A stretch of 64,000 bases of DNA. It comes from Rhodanobacteraceae bacterium (lineage in GTDB: Bacteria > Pseudomonadota > Gammaproteobacteria > Xanthomonadales > SZUA-5). The notes beneath the pieces are model-generated. The model had not been told where the DNA came from, did no database searches, and worked only from the letters and a program-made list of their open reading frames with translations. Both the position numbers and the translations under genes were made by a program. This document shows positions 28,536 through 37,146 of this stretch, piece by piece. The stretch covers positions 1-64,000 of the forward strand of contig JADKFD010000001.1 in NCBI GenBank assembly GCA_016717705.1. Direction: 5' to 3'. The stretch's first letter is position 1. Each line of letters starts with the position of its first letter.

Positions 28536-30208
28536 CTATTCCTGCTGCTCTTCGGCGGCCGTCCTCCCCTGGTTCTTGCGGCCTTCTTCGCGGGGCTCTT
28601 CGCGGGGTTCTTCGCGGGGTTCTTCGCGGGGTTCTTCGCGGGGCTCCTCGTAACGCGGCTCCTCGCGGACTTCTTCGCGGGGCTCCTCGTAGCGCGGCTC
28701 CTCGCGGACTTCTTCGCGGGGCGCCTCGTAGCGCGGTTCCTCGCGGACTTCTTCGCGCGGCGTTTCGAAGCGCGGCTCTTCGCGCGGCTCCTCATAGCGC
28801 GGCTCCTCATAGCGCGGCTCATCGGGGGTAGCCGCCCAGCCGGGCTCCTCGCGCGGCGGGTCCGCTGGCACCGCAAAACCCGGCTCTTCGGCGGGTGCCT
28901 CGGGCCGACTCTCATCACGACCTCGAGCAAAGCTGCCTTCTGGCGGCGGTTGGCCGGCGCCGGAGCCTCTGCGCGCGGTTTGTCCGGGGGCGGGCTGTAA
29001 CGCGGGCGCTTCAAACTGCGGCGGGGCTTCGACCGAGGCGCCGGAATCGGACGCTGGCGGCCGATCGCCGCCCGGCCACCTCCGCCGGTCGCATCCGGCT
29101 CCGGCGTGGCTTGACCGGGCCCGAAGGTTGCACTGGCTCCGGTTCGCCATCGTCGACTTCCCGGCTCGCCGCGGTTTGCCCTCGTCGCGACCACGCGCCC
29201 GCCGCGCCGCAGCCTGCCAGTGCCCGGTCGCACACCGAAGCCATAGCTGCCATCCGGGGAACGGCGCATTGAAGCCCGGCGCCGGTGTTCCCGGCTCGAC
29301 GACCTGCGAGGGCGCCTGCCGCGTGTCGACGACGGTGCCGGCCTCGACCGCGGCCGGACCATGGCCGGTGTCGCGTCCGCGCGGGGGCGGTGTCATGCCG
29401 GCGCCGGCCAGATCGCGCGCCTCCCAGTAGGCGGTGGTCGCCACGGCGCGCGGCGAAACCACGCGCGGCGGCGACGCCTGCATCGCCGGCAAGCCGACCG
29501 CGTCGATCACTTCGCGCCGGTAGTAGGAATTGCGCTCCATGTAGCGATAGTGCGAACGCACCTGTCCGATCCAGGTGATGGAAAAATGGTTGCTGTAGGT
29601 GATGAAGGTCGGCGAATTGAAGTACGGCTCCCAGTCCCACAGCGTGGAATAGGCGGTGTCGTAGGTGTAGTAATCGCGGCGCGGATAGCCTTCCCAAAGG
29701 TCGACGAAATAATCGTAGTCACTGCAATACCAATAGCCGCGATCGAAGCGGTAGAGGTCGAAGAAGTACAAAAGGTCGGCGGTCCAGCGCGTCAGCGGGC
29801 CGAGCGAGTAGACCCAGCCACGATTGGGATCGGCGGTGTAGACGATGCCGTAGCGATCGACGCTGTAGGCCCAGCCGGTGGTCGGGTCGAGGAACCACAG
29901 GTCGCCGCGATAGTAGGTGTAGACCACGCGGTAGCGCGGCGCACTGCGCCAGTTCCAGCGCGCGTCGAAGGGACGGTAATAGACGCGCACGGCGCCCGGC
30001 GGCGGTGCGTTCCAGCGCGCATGGCGCGAAGGACTGGCGACACGCACCTGCTGGCGCCAGTAGCCGTAATCCTCCTGATAGCTGGGCGTCAGCATCGCGA
30101 CTGCGATTGCGCGGCGCGCGCGCTCGCCCACTGCGCGTGCGCGCCGGGCGCGACGCACATCGAGAGTGCAGAAACAGACAGTGCCAAGACCCGCAAACCT
30201 TGACCCAT
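28536..30208 (-). CDS. Tyr/Trp-rich exported protein with Glu-Pro-Arg repeat tail, frameshifted
   Basis: A secreted protein of about 555 residues that I do not recognise. ATG at 30208 opens a signal peptide (MGQGLRVLALSVSALSMCVA, cut near GAHA). The frame changes near 30095 into a Tyr/Trp/Asp-rich domain: VVYTYYRGDLWFLDPTTGWA, WVYSLGPLTRW, YWYCSDYDYFVDLW. Another break near 29255 hides a segment reading PDGSYGFGVRPGTGRL in a neighbouring frame, and the proper frame returns by about 29050. The last 90 residues repeat EEPRYEEPREE and REEP units. The domain's spaced YRG/DPxTGWAYS motifs suggest a beta repeat. Surface or envelope placement is inferred from the signal peptide. Confidence 0.7.
28577..28810. 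repeat. Coding tandem repeats (12-bp and about 39-bp units)
   Basis: Near 28590-28650 the 12-base unit GCGGGGTTCTTC repeats in tandem, encoding REEP. From about 28650 to 28760 a longer unit containing TAGCGCGGCTCCTCGCGGAC repeats. Copy number is probably variable between strains, altering the tail length in steps of four or thirteen residues. Confidence 0.85.
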
Positions 30209-30337
30209 GAGCCACCTCGCAAGATCACGCAAGAGCCGTACCCACGATGGGCACGGAACGATCGCGTATGCCGATGATCCTGCGCGAACGCGACTGAAGG
30301 CGCGCCCAACCTTGATCCGGCGGCGCCGAGCAAGCGT

Positions 30338-30424
30338 TCAGGAAGTCGCGGGCAAGCGCGCTCCTGCATCGCCGGAAGTCCCTGCGAGGGGCGACCTTGC
30401 CACAGCATCGCGCGCGAGCGCGAG
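30338..30424. repeat. Degenerate REP-like doublet
   Basis: AAGTCGCGGGCAAGCGCGCT and, 60 bases later, CATCGCGCGCGAGCGCGAG bracket a spacer GCCGGAAGTCCCTGCGA. That spacer resembles those at 15818 and 19511. The doublet fills most of the 263-base gap between gpsA and the repeat-tail protein. Confidence 0.75.
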
Positions 30425-30471
30425 CCGCGACCTTGGGCGCGAAAAACCAGGCATGGCCGCGCGCAATCGCC

Positions 30472-31500
30472 TCAGCCCAGCCCCAGCCCCGGTGGATATT
30501 CGGGTTTCTGATCGCGCGCCAGCAGGGACTTGAGTCCATTGGCGGGGGTGGTTTCGCCGTGCAGCACTGCATGCACGCGAGAAGAAATCGGCAGGTCCAG
30601 ATTGAAGCGTTGTGCCAGCCGCATGACTTCATCGGCGGTCTGCACGCTCTCCACGACCTGGCCGATTTCAGCCACCGCCGCAGCCAGCGCCGTGCCACGT
30701 CCGAGCGCCAGTCCGAGGCGGCGATTGCGCGACAGGTCGCCGGTGCAGGTCAAGACCAGATCGCCGAGGCCGGCCAGACCAATGATGGTCTCGGCGCGAC
30801 CGCCGAGGCACAGGTTCAGGCGCAGCATCTCGTTGAGTCCGCGCGTGATCAGGCCAGCTCGGGCGTTCAGTCCGAGTTGCATGCCGTCGCAGATACCGGT
30901 GGCCACCGCGAGCACGTTCTTCATCGCGCCGCCGAGTTCGGCGCCGCGGATGTCGTTGCCGCTGTAGGCGCGGAAATTCGGCCCATGCAGGGCCTTGGCG
31001 ACGCGCTGCGCAAATTCGTCATCGTCCGAATGCACGGTGACGGCACTGGGCAGACCAAGCGCCACTTCCTTGGCGAAGCTCGGGCCGGTCACCACCGCCT
31101 TGGGCAATTCGACGCCGAGCACGCGATCGGCCACCTCATGCAGAAAATCCCCGGAGCCCGGCTCGAAGCCCTTGGTCGCCCAGGCCAGTCCTTTCAGACT
31201 CGACGGCAGGAGCGCCTTGACGCTGTCGAGCGTATCGGCAAATGCATGGCTCGGAACGACGACCAACAATGCGTCGACCTCGGCGAGGGAATGCGCGAGG
31301 TCCGTGGTGTATTGGATATTGCCGGGCAAGGAGATGCCCGGCAGGTATTTGGGGTTTTTCAGCGCCTCACCATTGCGGATCAGCGCTCCATCCCGGCGTC
31401 CCCACAAGCGGACGTCGAGCCCGTTGCGCGCGAGCAGCGTCGCCAGCGCGGTGCCCCAGGAACCGGCCCCGAGGACCGCGATGCGCACGCCGCTGCCCAC
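30472..31500 (-). CDS. gpsA: NAD(P)-dependent glycerol-3-phosphate dehydrogenase
   Basis: GpsA (342 residues) reduces dihydroxyacetone phosphate to sn-glycerol 3-phosphate for phospholipid synthesis. The Rossmann motif is VLGAGSWGTALATLLARNG. Substrate-site segments include TKGFEPGSG, VVTGPSFAKEVALGLPSAVT and the catalytic Lys in GAMKNVLAVATGICDG, with GLAGLGDLVLTCTGDLSRNR near the C-terminal domain. ATG 31500 lies 12 bases after the secB stop, so secB-gpsA is an operon, an arrangement shared by many gammaproteobacteria. The C-terminus ends PPGLGLG. Intact. Confidence 0.97.
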   Translation of the reverse strand: MGSGVRIAVLGAGSWGTALATLLARNGLDVRLWGRRDGALIRNGEALKNPKYLPGISLPGNIQYTTDLAHSLAEVDALLVVVPSHAFADTLDSVKALLPSSLKGLAWATKGFEPGSGDFLHEVADRVLGVELPKAVVTGPSFAKEVALGLPSAVTVHSDDDEFAQRVAKALHGPNFRAYSGNDIRGAELGGAMKNVLAVATGICDGMQLGLNARAGLITRGLNEMLRLNLCLGGRAETIIGLAGLGDLVLTCTGDLSRNRRLGLALGRGTALAAAVAEIGQVVESVQTADEVMRLAQRFNLDLPISSRVHAVLHGETTPANGLKSLLARDQKPEYPPGLGLG

Positions 31501-31512
31501 CGCCGAGGCCGA

Positions 31513-32000
31513 TCAGGCGGCTTGCGCTTGACGACGCTTCAGGTTGTCGGCGTAGATCTGTTCGAAGTTGATCGGCTGCAACAGGAAGGCCGGGAAACCG
31601 CCCTGCTCGACCAGGTGGAAATCGTCTGGCGCGCGTACGGGAACACCACGTGCGGGCAATAGGTGCCGATCACCATGTCGAGCTGTTGCGGGTCAAAGCC
31701 GGACAGACCAAAGATGCCGGCCTGCTGCACCTCGGCCAGATAGGCGGTCTTTTCGCCGATCTTGCAGGTCACGGTCACCGTCAGGATGATTTCGTAAACG
31801 CCCGGCGCAAGCTGCTGAGCTTTCTGGCCGAGGTTCAGTTCGACGCGCGACTGGCCCTGCTCCTGGAAGATGTGCGGTGCGCCCGGCGCTTCGAACGAGG
31901 AATCCCGGATATAGAGCTTCTGCACGGTGAGCTGCGGGCCGGCGGCATCAGCGCCACCGTTGCCATTCGCGACTGGGCTGTTGTTGTCTTCGTTGGCCAT
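31513..32000 (-). CDS. secB: Protein-export chaperone SecB, one frameshift
   Basis: SecB (about 162 residues) is the tetrameric cytoplasmic chaperone that hands unfolded preproteins to SecA. It has LTVQKLYIRDSSFEAPGAPH and VYEIILTVTVTCKIGEKTAY, then IGTYCPHVVFPYARQTIS. Near 31622 one base appears missing: the frame of TIS should continue LVEQGGFPAFLLQPINFEQI and end KRRQAQAA with TGA at 31513. The open frame otherwise runs into Ser/Arg-rich text. Loss of SecB function is not implied, since a single base restores everything. It is first in the secB-gpsA operon. Confidence 0.93.
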
Positions 32001-32324
32001 GGTGAATCGTCCTTCAGAGGAATGTTGGTCTCGGGTGCGCGCGCGCGCGGAAGATGGCTGTTGCGCCCACGGAGCGGCGCGCAGAGCCGGCGATTATCGC
32101 ACGGCCAGGGACCCGCTGAACAACGCGGCGCTCGGCGCGCGCCTGTTCAGCGGGCGCTCTCGACGGATCAAGATCCGAGAACGGGAGCGCGCCGGGGTGA
32201 AATGGGGAAGGGCGCGGGAAATCAAGGGCAGCGACGATCGCAGGGTCACGGGTCGGCCGCAGCGCCGACCTGCTTCTCGACACCTGTCGGGTAGCTCGCG
32301 ATGCGAGCAACCTGACCTACACCA
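32001..32324. other. Gap between rpoH and secB
   Basis: This 324-base stretch holds a strong inverted repeat (32112-32154) and a smaller hairpin GCTCGC-GAT-GCGAGC at 32294-32308 just after the rpoH stop, neither followed by a T-run. The secB promoter should be here, but I see no confident -35/-10 pair and no gene. Confidence 0.5.
32112..32154. repeat. Inverted repeat downstream of rpoH
   Basis: CCCGCTGAACA at 32112 and TGTTCAGCGGG at 32144 are perfect 11-base arms around a GC-rich 21-base loop that can pair further. Possible roles are a terminator for rpoH or an element upstream of secB. Confidence 0.7.
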
Positions 32325-33185
<861 letters not shown>

Positions 33186-33243
33186 CGTGAACTCCTCATT
33201 CTGAAGGGCTGGCGGGTCATAGCCCGTGCCCGATGGCTGCATT

Positions 33244-33270
33244 TTAGCACTCTCGCTTGGAGAGTGCTAA
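33244..33270 (-). promoter_or_regulatory. CIRCE operator (HrcA-binding) over the rpoH promoter
   Basis: TTAGCACTC, nine bases, GAGTGCTAA is a perfect CIRCE element, 58 bases upstream of the rpoH ATG. On the minus strand it also supplies TTAGCA as a plausible -35, 18 bases before TAAAAT as a good -10. HrcA binding would therefore block the core promoter. Confidence 0.93.
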
Positions 33271-33319
33271 GGGGCGCGAGTTCCTGGTCGGGCGTGCTTG
33301 TTCAGATTGTCCTGACAAA

Positions 33320-34318
33320 TCATCGCGGCCTGACGCATGCACTGGATGATGCTGATCGCCAGGGTCCGCGGCAGTGCGGTGGGCCACGTTGGCCCGGAGT
33401 GCGCAAAGCGGGCTGGGGACGGGCCGGCCGGGCAGGCGTCGAGACACGGAACGCCTTGCGACGTCTCGCATCGCGCCCCAGCCCCAGCCCCAGCCCACCC
33501 GAACCAGCGAACAGCACCCAGCCCACTGCCGGCGGCAGCCGCCAATCGATCGGCTGGCCACCGCGCGCCTTGAGATAGGCGTTGGCGCGCGAGAAGTGAC
33601 CGCAACCGATGAAGCCACGGTAGGCCGACAACGGCGAAGGATGCGGCGCACGCAGTACCAGGTGGCGGCGGGCGTCGACCAGCTTGCCCTTGGCTTGCGC
33701 ATAGGCGCCCCAGAGCAGGAACACCAGGCCTTCGCGCTCACTGCTCAGCAGGCTGATGATGCGGTCGGTGAAGCTCTCCCAGCCCTTGCCCTGGTGGGCA
33801 CCGGCGCGGCCGCGCTCGACCGTCAGCACCGCATTGAGCAGCAGCACGCCGCGATCGGCCCACGGAATCAGGCAGCCATGACCGGGTGGCTCGATGCCAA
33901 GGTCGCGCTTGATTTCGGCGTAGATATTCACCAGCGACGGCGGAATCTCCACGCCGGGCGGTACCGAGAAACACAGTCCCTGTGCCTGACCGGGACCGTG
34001 ATATGGATCCTGACCGAGGATCACCACCTGGACGCGATCGAAGGGCGTGTGGTCGAGCGCGGCGAAGATGAGTCGTGGCGGCGGATAGATCTGCTTGCCC
34101 GCCTGGATCTCGCTGTGCAGGAACGCGCGCAGCGATTGCATCTGCGGCGCCAGCAGTTCCGGCAACAAGCGCTGTTTCCAGCTCTCGTGCAGGCGGATGC
34201 GGGCGGCGGCGTCGATGGCAGTGCGGTGCCGTGGGTCATGTGCGCGCGAGAACGCGCTAGGGATGTGGTCGGGCCGAGGGGCAGCGCGCAACCCGAATCG
34301 GGCTGGCAGGTTGGGCAC
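33320..34318 (-). CDS. ung: Uracil-DNA glycosylase with unusual C-terminal extension
   Basis: A family 1 uracil-DNA glycosylase that starts base-excision repair of uracil. Catalytic motifs are GQDPYHGPGQAQGLCFSVP, with the water-activating Asp, and HPSPLSAYRGFIGCGHFSRA, with the active-site His. The normal protein ends at about PIDWRLPP (33540). Here the frame continues another 70 Arg/Pro-rich residues, beginning with a GLGLGLG stretch from a GGGGCT repeat, to a stop at 33320. That suggests a lost stop codon. The start is uncertain: ATG 34318 gives about 40 extra residues, and an out-of-frame ATG near 34245 could be the true start if a base is missing. Confidence 0.92.
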   Translation of the reverse strand: MPNLPARFGLRAAPRPDHIPSAFSRAHDPRHRTAIDAAARIRLHESWKQRLLPELLAPQMQSLRAFLHSEIQAGKQIYPPPRLIFAALDHTPFDRVQVVILGQDPYHGPGQAQGLCFSVPPGVEIPPSLVNIYAEIKRDLGIEPPGHGCLIPWADRGVLLLNAVLTVERGRAGAHQGKGWESFTDRIISLLSSEREGLVFLLWGAYAQAKGKLVDARRHLVLRAPHPSPLSAYRGFIGCGHFSRANAYLKARGGQPIDWRLPPAVGWVLFAGSGGLGLGLGRDARRRKAFRVSTPARPARPQPALRTPGQRGPPHCRGPWRSASSSACVRPR

Positions 34319-34347
34319 GATGCAGCTGCGGCCCGCCTACCGTGGCG

Positions 34348-35190
34348 TCAGCGCGCCAACTGCGCCCGGATCGCCTGGCCGACCCGCAGCTGGAAGCTGA
34401 TCTTGGTGATCAGCAGGCGCTCTTCGGTGGGTTTTTGCACCAGATCGTTGGCGCCGGCGCGCAGCAGCGCGGTCTGATTGGCGACATTGTCGTCACCGGT
34501 CATCACCAGGATCGGCAACTCGCCCTTGCCGTAGCCGAAGCGCGGACCGCGCACTACCTCGAGCAGGTCGCCGCCGGTCATGCCTCCCTTGAGATAGACG
34601 TCGGTCAGGATGATGTCGGCGGCAATCCTGCCTTCTGCCTTGGCCCGATCGAGAATGTCGATGGCGTCCTCGACGCTGACCACATGGTTCACCTTGAGCC
34701 CATGCTTCTCCATCATTCGCCGCGTTGCCACCGCGACCACGCGCGAGTCTTCGACGTACAGCACCTCGCCGGCCACCATGCCTTCGGGCCGGATGTAACC
34801 ACGGATGAAGGTACTCAGCGCCTGCGGTCCTTGCGACTTGTCGAAATAGTCGGTGACATCGGCAGTGATGTCGCGGTTCATCAGGCGTTCCTGGACATCA
34901 CCTGAGACCACGACGATCGGAATGTAAGCCTGCGGCGAGTTCTCGCGAATGTAACGGGCCAGATCGAGGCCATCCATGTCCGGCAAGCGCAGCGCGGTGG
35001 TCACCAGATCCACGACGCCGGCCGCCAGATGGGCCTTGGCTTCCTCGCCGGTGCTGCACGACAACACGGTAACGCCTGGCATGTCCTGATGCAGCAACTG
35101 ATCGATGATCTTGCGGACCACCTTCGATCCGTCGACAACCATCACCCGCGGATTCTCGCTGGAGATGTGTCGCGTCACCGATATTTCCAT
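34348..35190 (-). CDS. Double-receiver response regulator
   Basis: A 280-residue protein made of two CheY-like receivers and no obvious output domain. The first (about 13-135) has VMVVDGSKVVRKII, but the phosphoacceptor position is Ala (TTALRLPDMDG instead of a D at that place), so it is probably a pseudo-receiver. The second (about 140-275) keeps VLYVEDSRVVAVATRRMMEK, the acceptor Asp in IILTDVYLKGGMTG and Lys in LVQKPTEERLL. ATG 35190 lies 15 bases after the ftsX stop, so it belongs to the ftsEX transcript by spacing. Targets are unknown. Confidence 0.9.
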   Translation of the reverse strand: MEISVTRHISSENPRVMVVDGSKVVRKIIDQLLHQDMPGVTVLSCSTGEEAKAHLAAGVVDLVTTALRLPDMDGLDLARYIRENSPQAYIPIVVVSGDVQERLMNRDITADVTDYFDKSQGPQALSTFIRGYIRPEGMVAGEVLYVEDSRVVAVATRRMMEKHGLKVNHVVSVEDAIDILDRAKAEGRIAADIILTDVYLKGGMTGGDLLEVVRGPRFGYGKGELPILVMTGDDNVANQTALLRAGANDLVQKPTEERLLITKISFQLRVGQAIRAQLAR

Positions 35191-35205
35191 GCTCGGCCCC
35201 CTTCC

Positions 35206-36156
35206 CTAGCGCGGCTCGGCATCGCGCAGATGTCGCGCGCTCGCCAACCATGCCCCCAGCCACCCGAGCAACGCGCCGTAACCGACCAACAAGGCCGTCC
35301 CGCGCACGCCCAATCCTTGCAACACGATCCCAGCCTCATAGCTTAGCGCAAGCCGATCCACCGCGGGCTGCACGGCGAGCAGCCCCGCGTGCACCAGCAG
35401 CAGCGCCAGCAATCCCCCGACAATGCCGTACCAGGCGCCGATGTACAGAAACGGCCGACGCACATAGCCGTCGCTGGCGCCGAGCAGCTTCAGGATCAGG
35501 ATCTCCTCGCGCTTCAGGGAAATCTCCAGGCGGATGGTGTTGCCGACGACCAGCAACACGGCAGCCGCCAGGATCGCCGCGCCGAGCAGGATCGCCCGCC
35601 GTGCCAGATCCAGCAGCGCTTCCAGCCGCTCCAGCCAGCGTCGGTCGACCTGCACCCAGTCGACCTCGTTGCGCGCTGCCAGTTCCGTCTTGAAATCATC
35701 CAGTCGCGCCACGCCCGCTGCGGTCAGACGCACGATCACCAGTGCCGGCATCGGGTTGGCGTCGAGCGCGCCGAGCGCCTCGGCGAAATCGCTCATCTCG
35801 CGCAATTCGGCCAGCGCATCGTCGGCCGACTTGACCTCGGTCTGCGCCACCTCAGGCCGCCCCTGCAAGGCGTCCGCCAGTTCGATGGCACGTTCGACCG
35901 GCTCGCCGGCCGCCAGGAACACGGTCAGATCGCCGCTCGGGCGCCAGGCCACGGCGGCGCGGTCGATCTGATCCAGCGCCAGAAAACCGAGCGCCGGCAA
36001 TACCAGCGCCACCGCGATCACGCCCAGTGTGAGCAGTTGCCCGAACGGATCGCGCAGCAGGCGGCGCAATCCGGCGTACAGGCCGTCGCCGTGCGCGCGC
36101 AGCCAGGCGCGTCGCTTGTCGCCCAGCGGGCGCGTGTGCTCAAGCGCCTCCGGCAT
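35206..36156 (-). CDS. ftsX: Cell-division membrane protein FtsX
   Basis: FtsX (316 residues) is the membrane partner of FtsE and controls peptidoglycan hydrolases at the septum. One N-terminal helix (LLTLGVIAVALVLPALGFLA) is followed by a periplasmic domain (about 65-175). Three C-terminal helices follow (AILLGAAILAAAVLLVV, YIGAWYGIVGGLLALLL, ALLVGYGALLGWLGAWL). The cytoplasmic N-terminal tail is basic. The gene overlaps ftsE by 17 bases. Intact and of normal length. Confidence 0.95.
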   Translation of the reverse strand: MPEALEHTRPLGDKRRAWLRAHGDGLYAGLRRLLRDPFGQLLTLGVIAVALVLPALGFLALDQIDRAAVAWRPSGDLTVFLAAGEPVERAIELADALQGRPEVAQTEVKSADDALAELREMSDFAEALGALDANPMPALVIVRLTAAGVARLDDFKTELAARNEVDWVQVDRRWLERLEALLDLARRAILLGAAILAAAVLLVVGNTIRLEISLKREEILILKLLGASDGYVRRPFLYIGAWYGIVGGLLALLLVHAGLLAVQPAVDRLALSYEAGIVLQGLGVRGTALLVGYGALLGWLGAWLASARHLRDAEPR

Positions 36157-36832
36157 ACCAATCCTCCGGGCGGAAATCGTCGATCAGGCGCCCGCCATCG
36201 AGCACCAGGGTGCGCTTGCGCATGCGCTGGATCAGCGGCAGATCGTGACTGGCAATGATCACCGTGGTGCCCTGCTCCTTCAGCGAAATCATCAACAGCA
36301 TGATCTCGGCAGCCAGTTTGGGATCGAGATTGCCGGTCGGCTCGTCGGCCAGCAACAGATCAGGCACGCCGACCATGGCGCGGGCAATTCCGAGGCGCTG
36401 CTGTTCGCCGGTCGACAGTTCACGCGGCAGCGCCGACTCGCGGCCGCCAAGTCCGACCTGTTCCAGCGCCTGCGCCACGCGCGGCGAAATTTCAGCCTCG
36501 GCCACGCCATCCAGGCGCATCGGCAATGCGACGTTGTCGAATGCGTTGCGATCGAGCAGCAGACGGTGATCCTGGAACACCAGCCCGAGACGGCGGCGAT
36601 AGGCCGGCAATCCGCGCCGGCGGATGCCCGACAGCTGCTTGCTGAACACCTCGATGCTGCCGTCGCTGGGGCGCTCGATCAGCGCCAGCAGTTTCAGCAG
36701 GGTGCTCTTGCCGGCTCCGGAGTGGCCGGTGACGTAGACCATCTCGCCATAGCCGATCTCGAAACTGATGTCGGTCAGAGCGTCGCGCCCTTGCGCGTAG
36801 CGCTTGCTGACCAGTTCGAAGCGGATCGACAT
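36140..36832 (-). CDS. ftsE: Cell-division ATP-binding protein FtsE
   Basis: FtsE (230 residues) is the ATPase of the FtsEX complex. Walker A is GHSGAGKSTLLKLLAL, the Q-loop region is LGLVFQDHRLLLDR, the signature LSTGEQQRLGIARAMV and Walker B LLLADEPTGNLDP, with ASHDLPLI as the switch. ATG 36832 begins MSIRFELVSKRYAQGRDAL. The G-rich block immediately upstream (36840-37010) leaves no normal promoter visible. FtsY, the common upstream neighbour, is absent. Confidence 0.97.
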   Translation of the reverse strand: MSIRFELVSKRYAQGRDALTDISFEIGYGEMVYVTGHSGAGKSTLLKLLALIERPSDGSIEVFSKQLSGIRRRGLPAYRRRLGLVFQDHRLLLDRNAFDNVALPMRLDGVAEAEISPRVAQALEQVGLGGRESALPRELSTGEQQRLGIARAMVGVPDLLLADEPTGNLDPKLAAEIMLLMISLKEQGTTVIIASHDLPLIQRMRKRTLVLDGGRLIDDFRPEDWYAGGA

Positions 36833-36839
36833 GAGGCTG

Positions 36840-37012
36840 AAGCCTGGACTTCAGGGGGAGCGTGGGGGGCGCGGAGGAGGAAGGCGCGGCGCGCCGCCAG
36901 GCCCCCCCGGCGGCCGGGGGGCGCAGCCCGACGCCGCGCCGCGCGAGCGCAAGGCCCAGGAGGGGAGGGGGGGGGGGCCCCCCGGGGAGGGGGGGGGGAA
37001 ACCACCCAAAGC
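36840..37012. other. G-rich low-complexity block, possibly an assembly artefact
   Basis: This stretch between ftsE and the cyclase gene is dominated by runs of G (6 to 12 long) with interspersed C runs, including two long G runs near 36967-37000. No gene is credible in it. Poly-G at read ends or a misjoin is a plausible cause; a genuine G-quadruplex-forming region is the alternative. Confidence 0.6.
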
Positions 37013-37146
37013 AACGCGCAAAAGACCCGCCGGTGAACGCCGACAGGCTGCTGGTTCTTGCCTACACGGCGGGCAGCGCGATTATGCGTAAGCCCGCCGC
37101 CGAATGCGCGCGGCATGGAACACAATTGGCGATGTCGACTGCCGCG

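Noticed and set aside
32290..32312. Rho-independent terminator of rpoH
   Set aside because: The hairpin is short and has no T-run on the minus strand; kept only as a remark.
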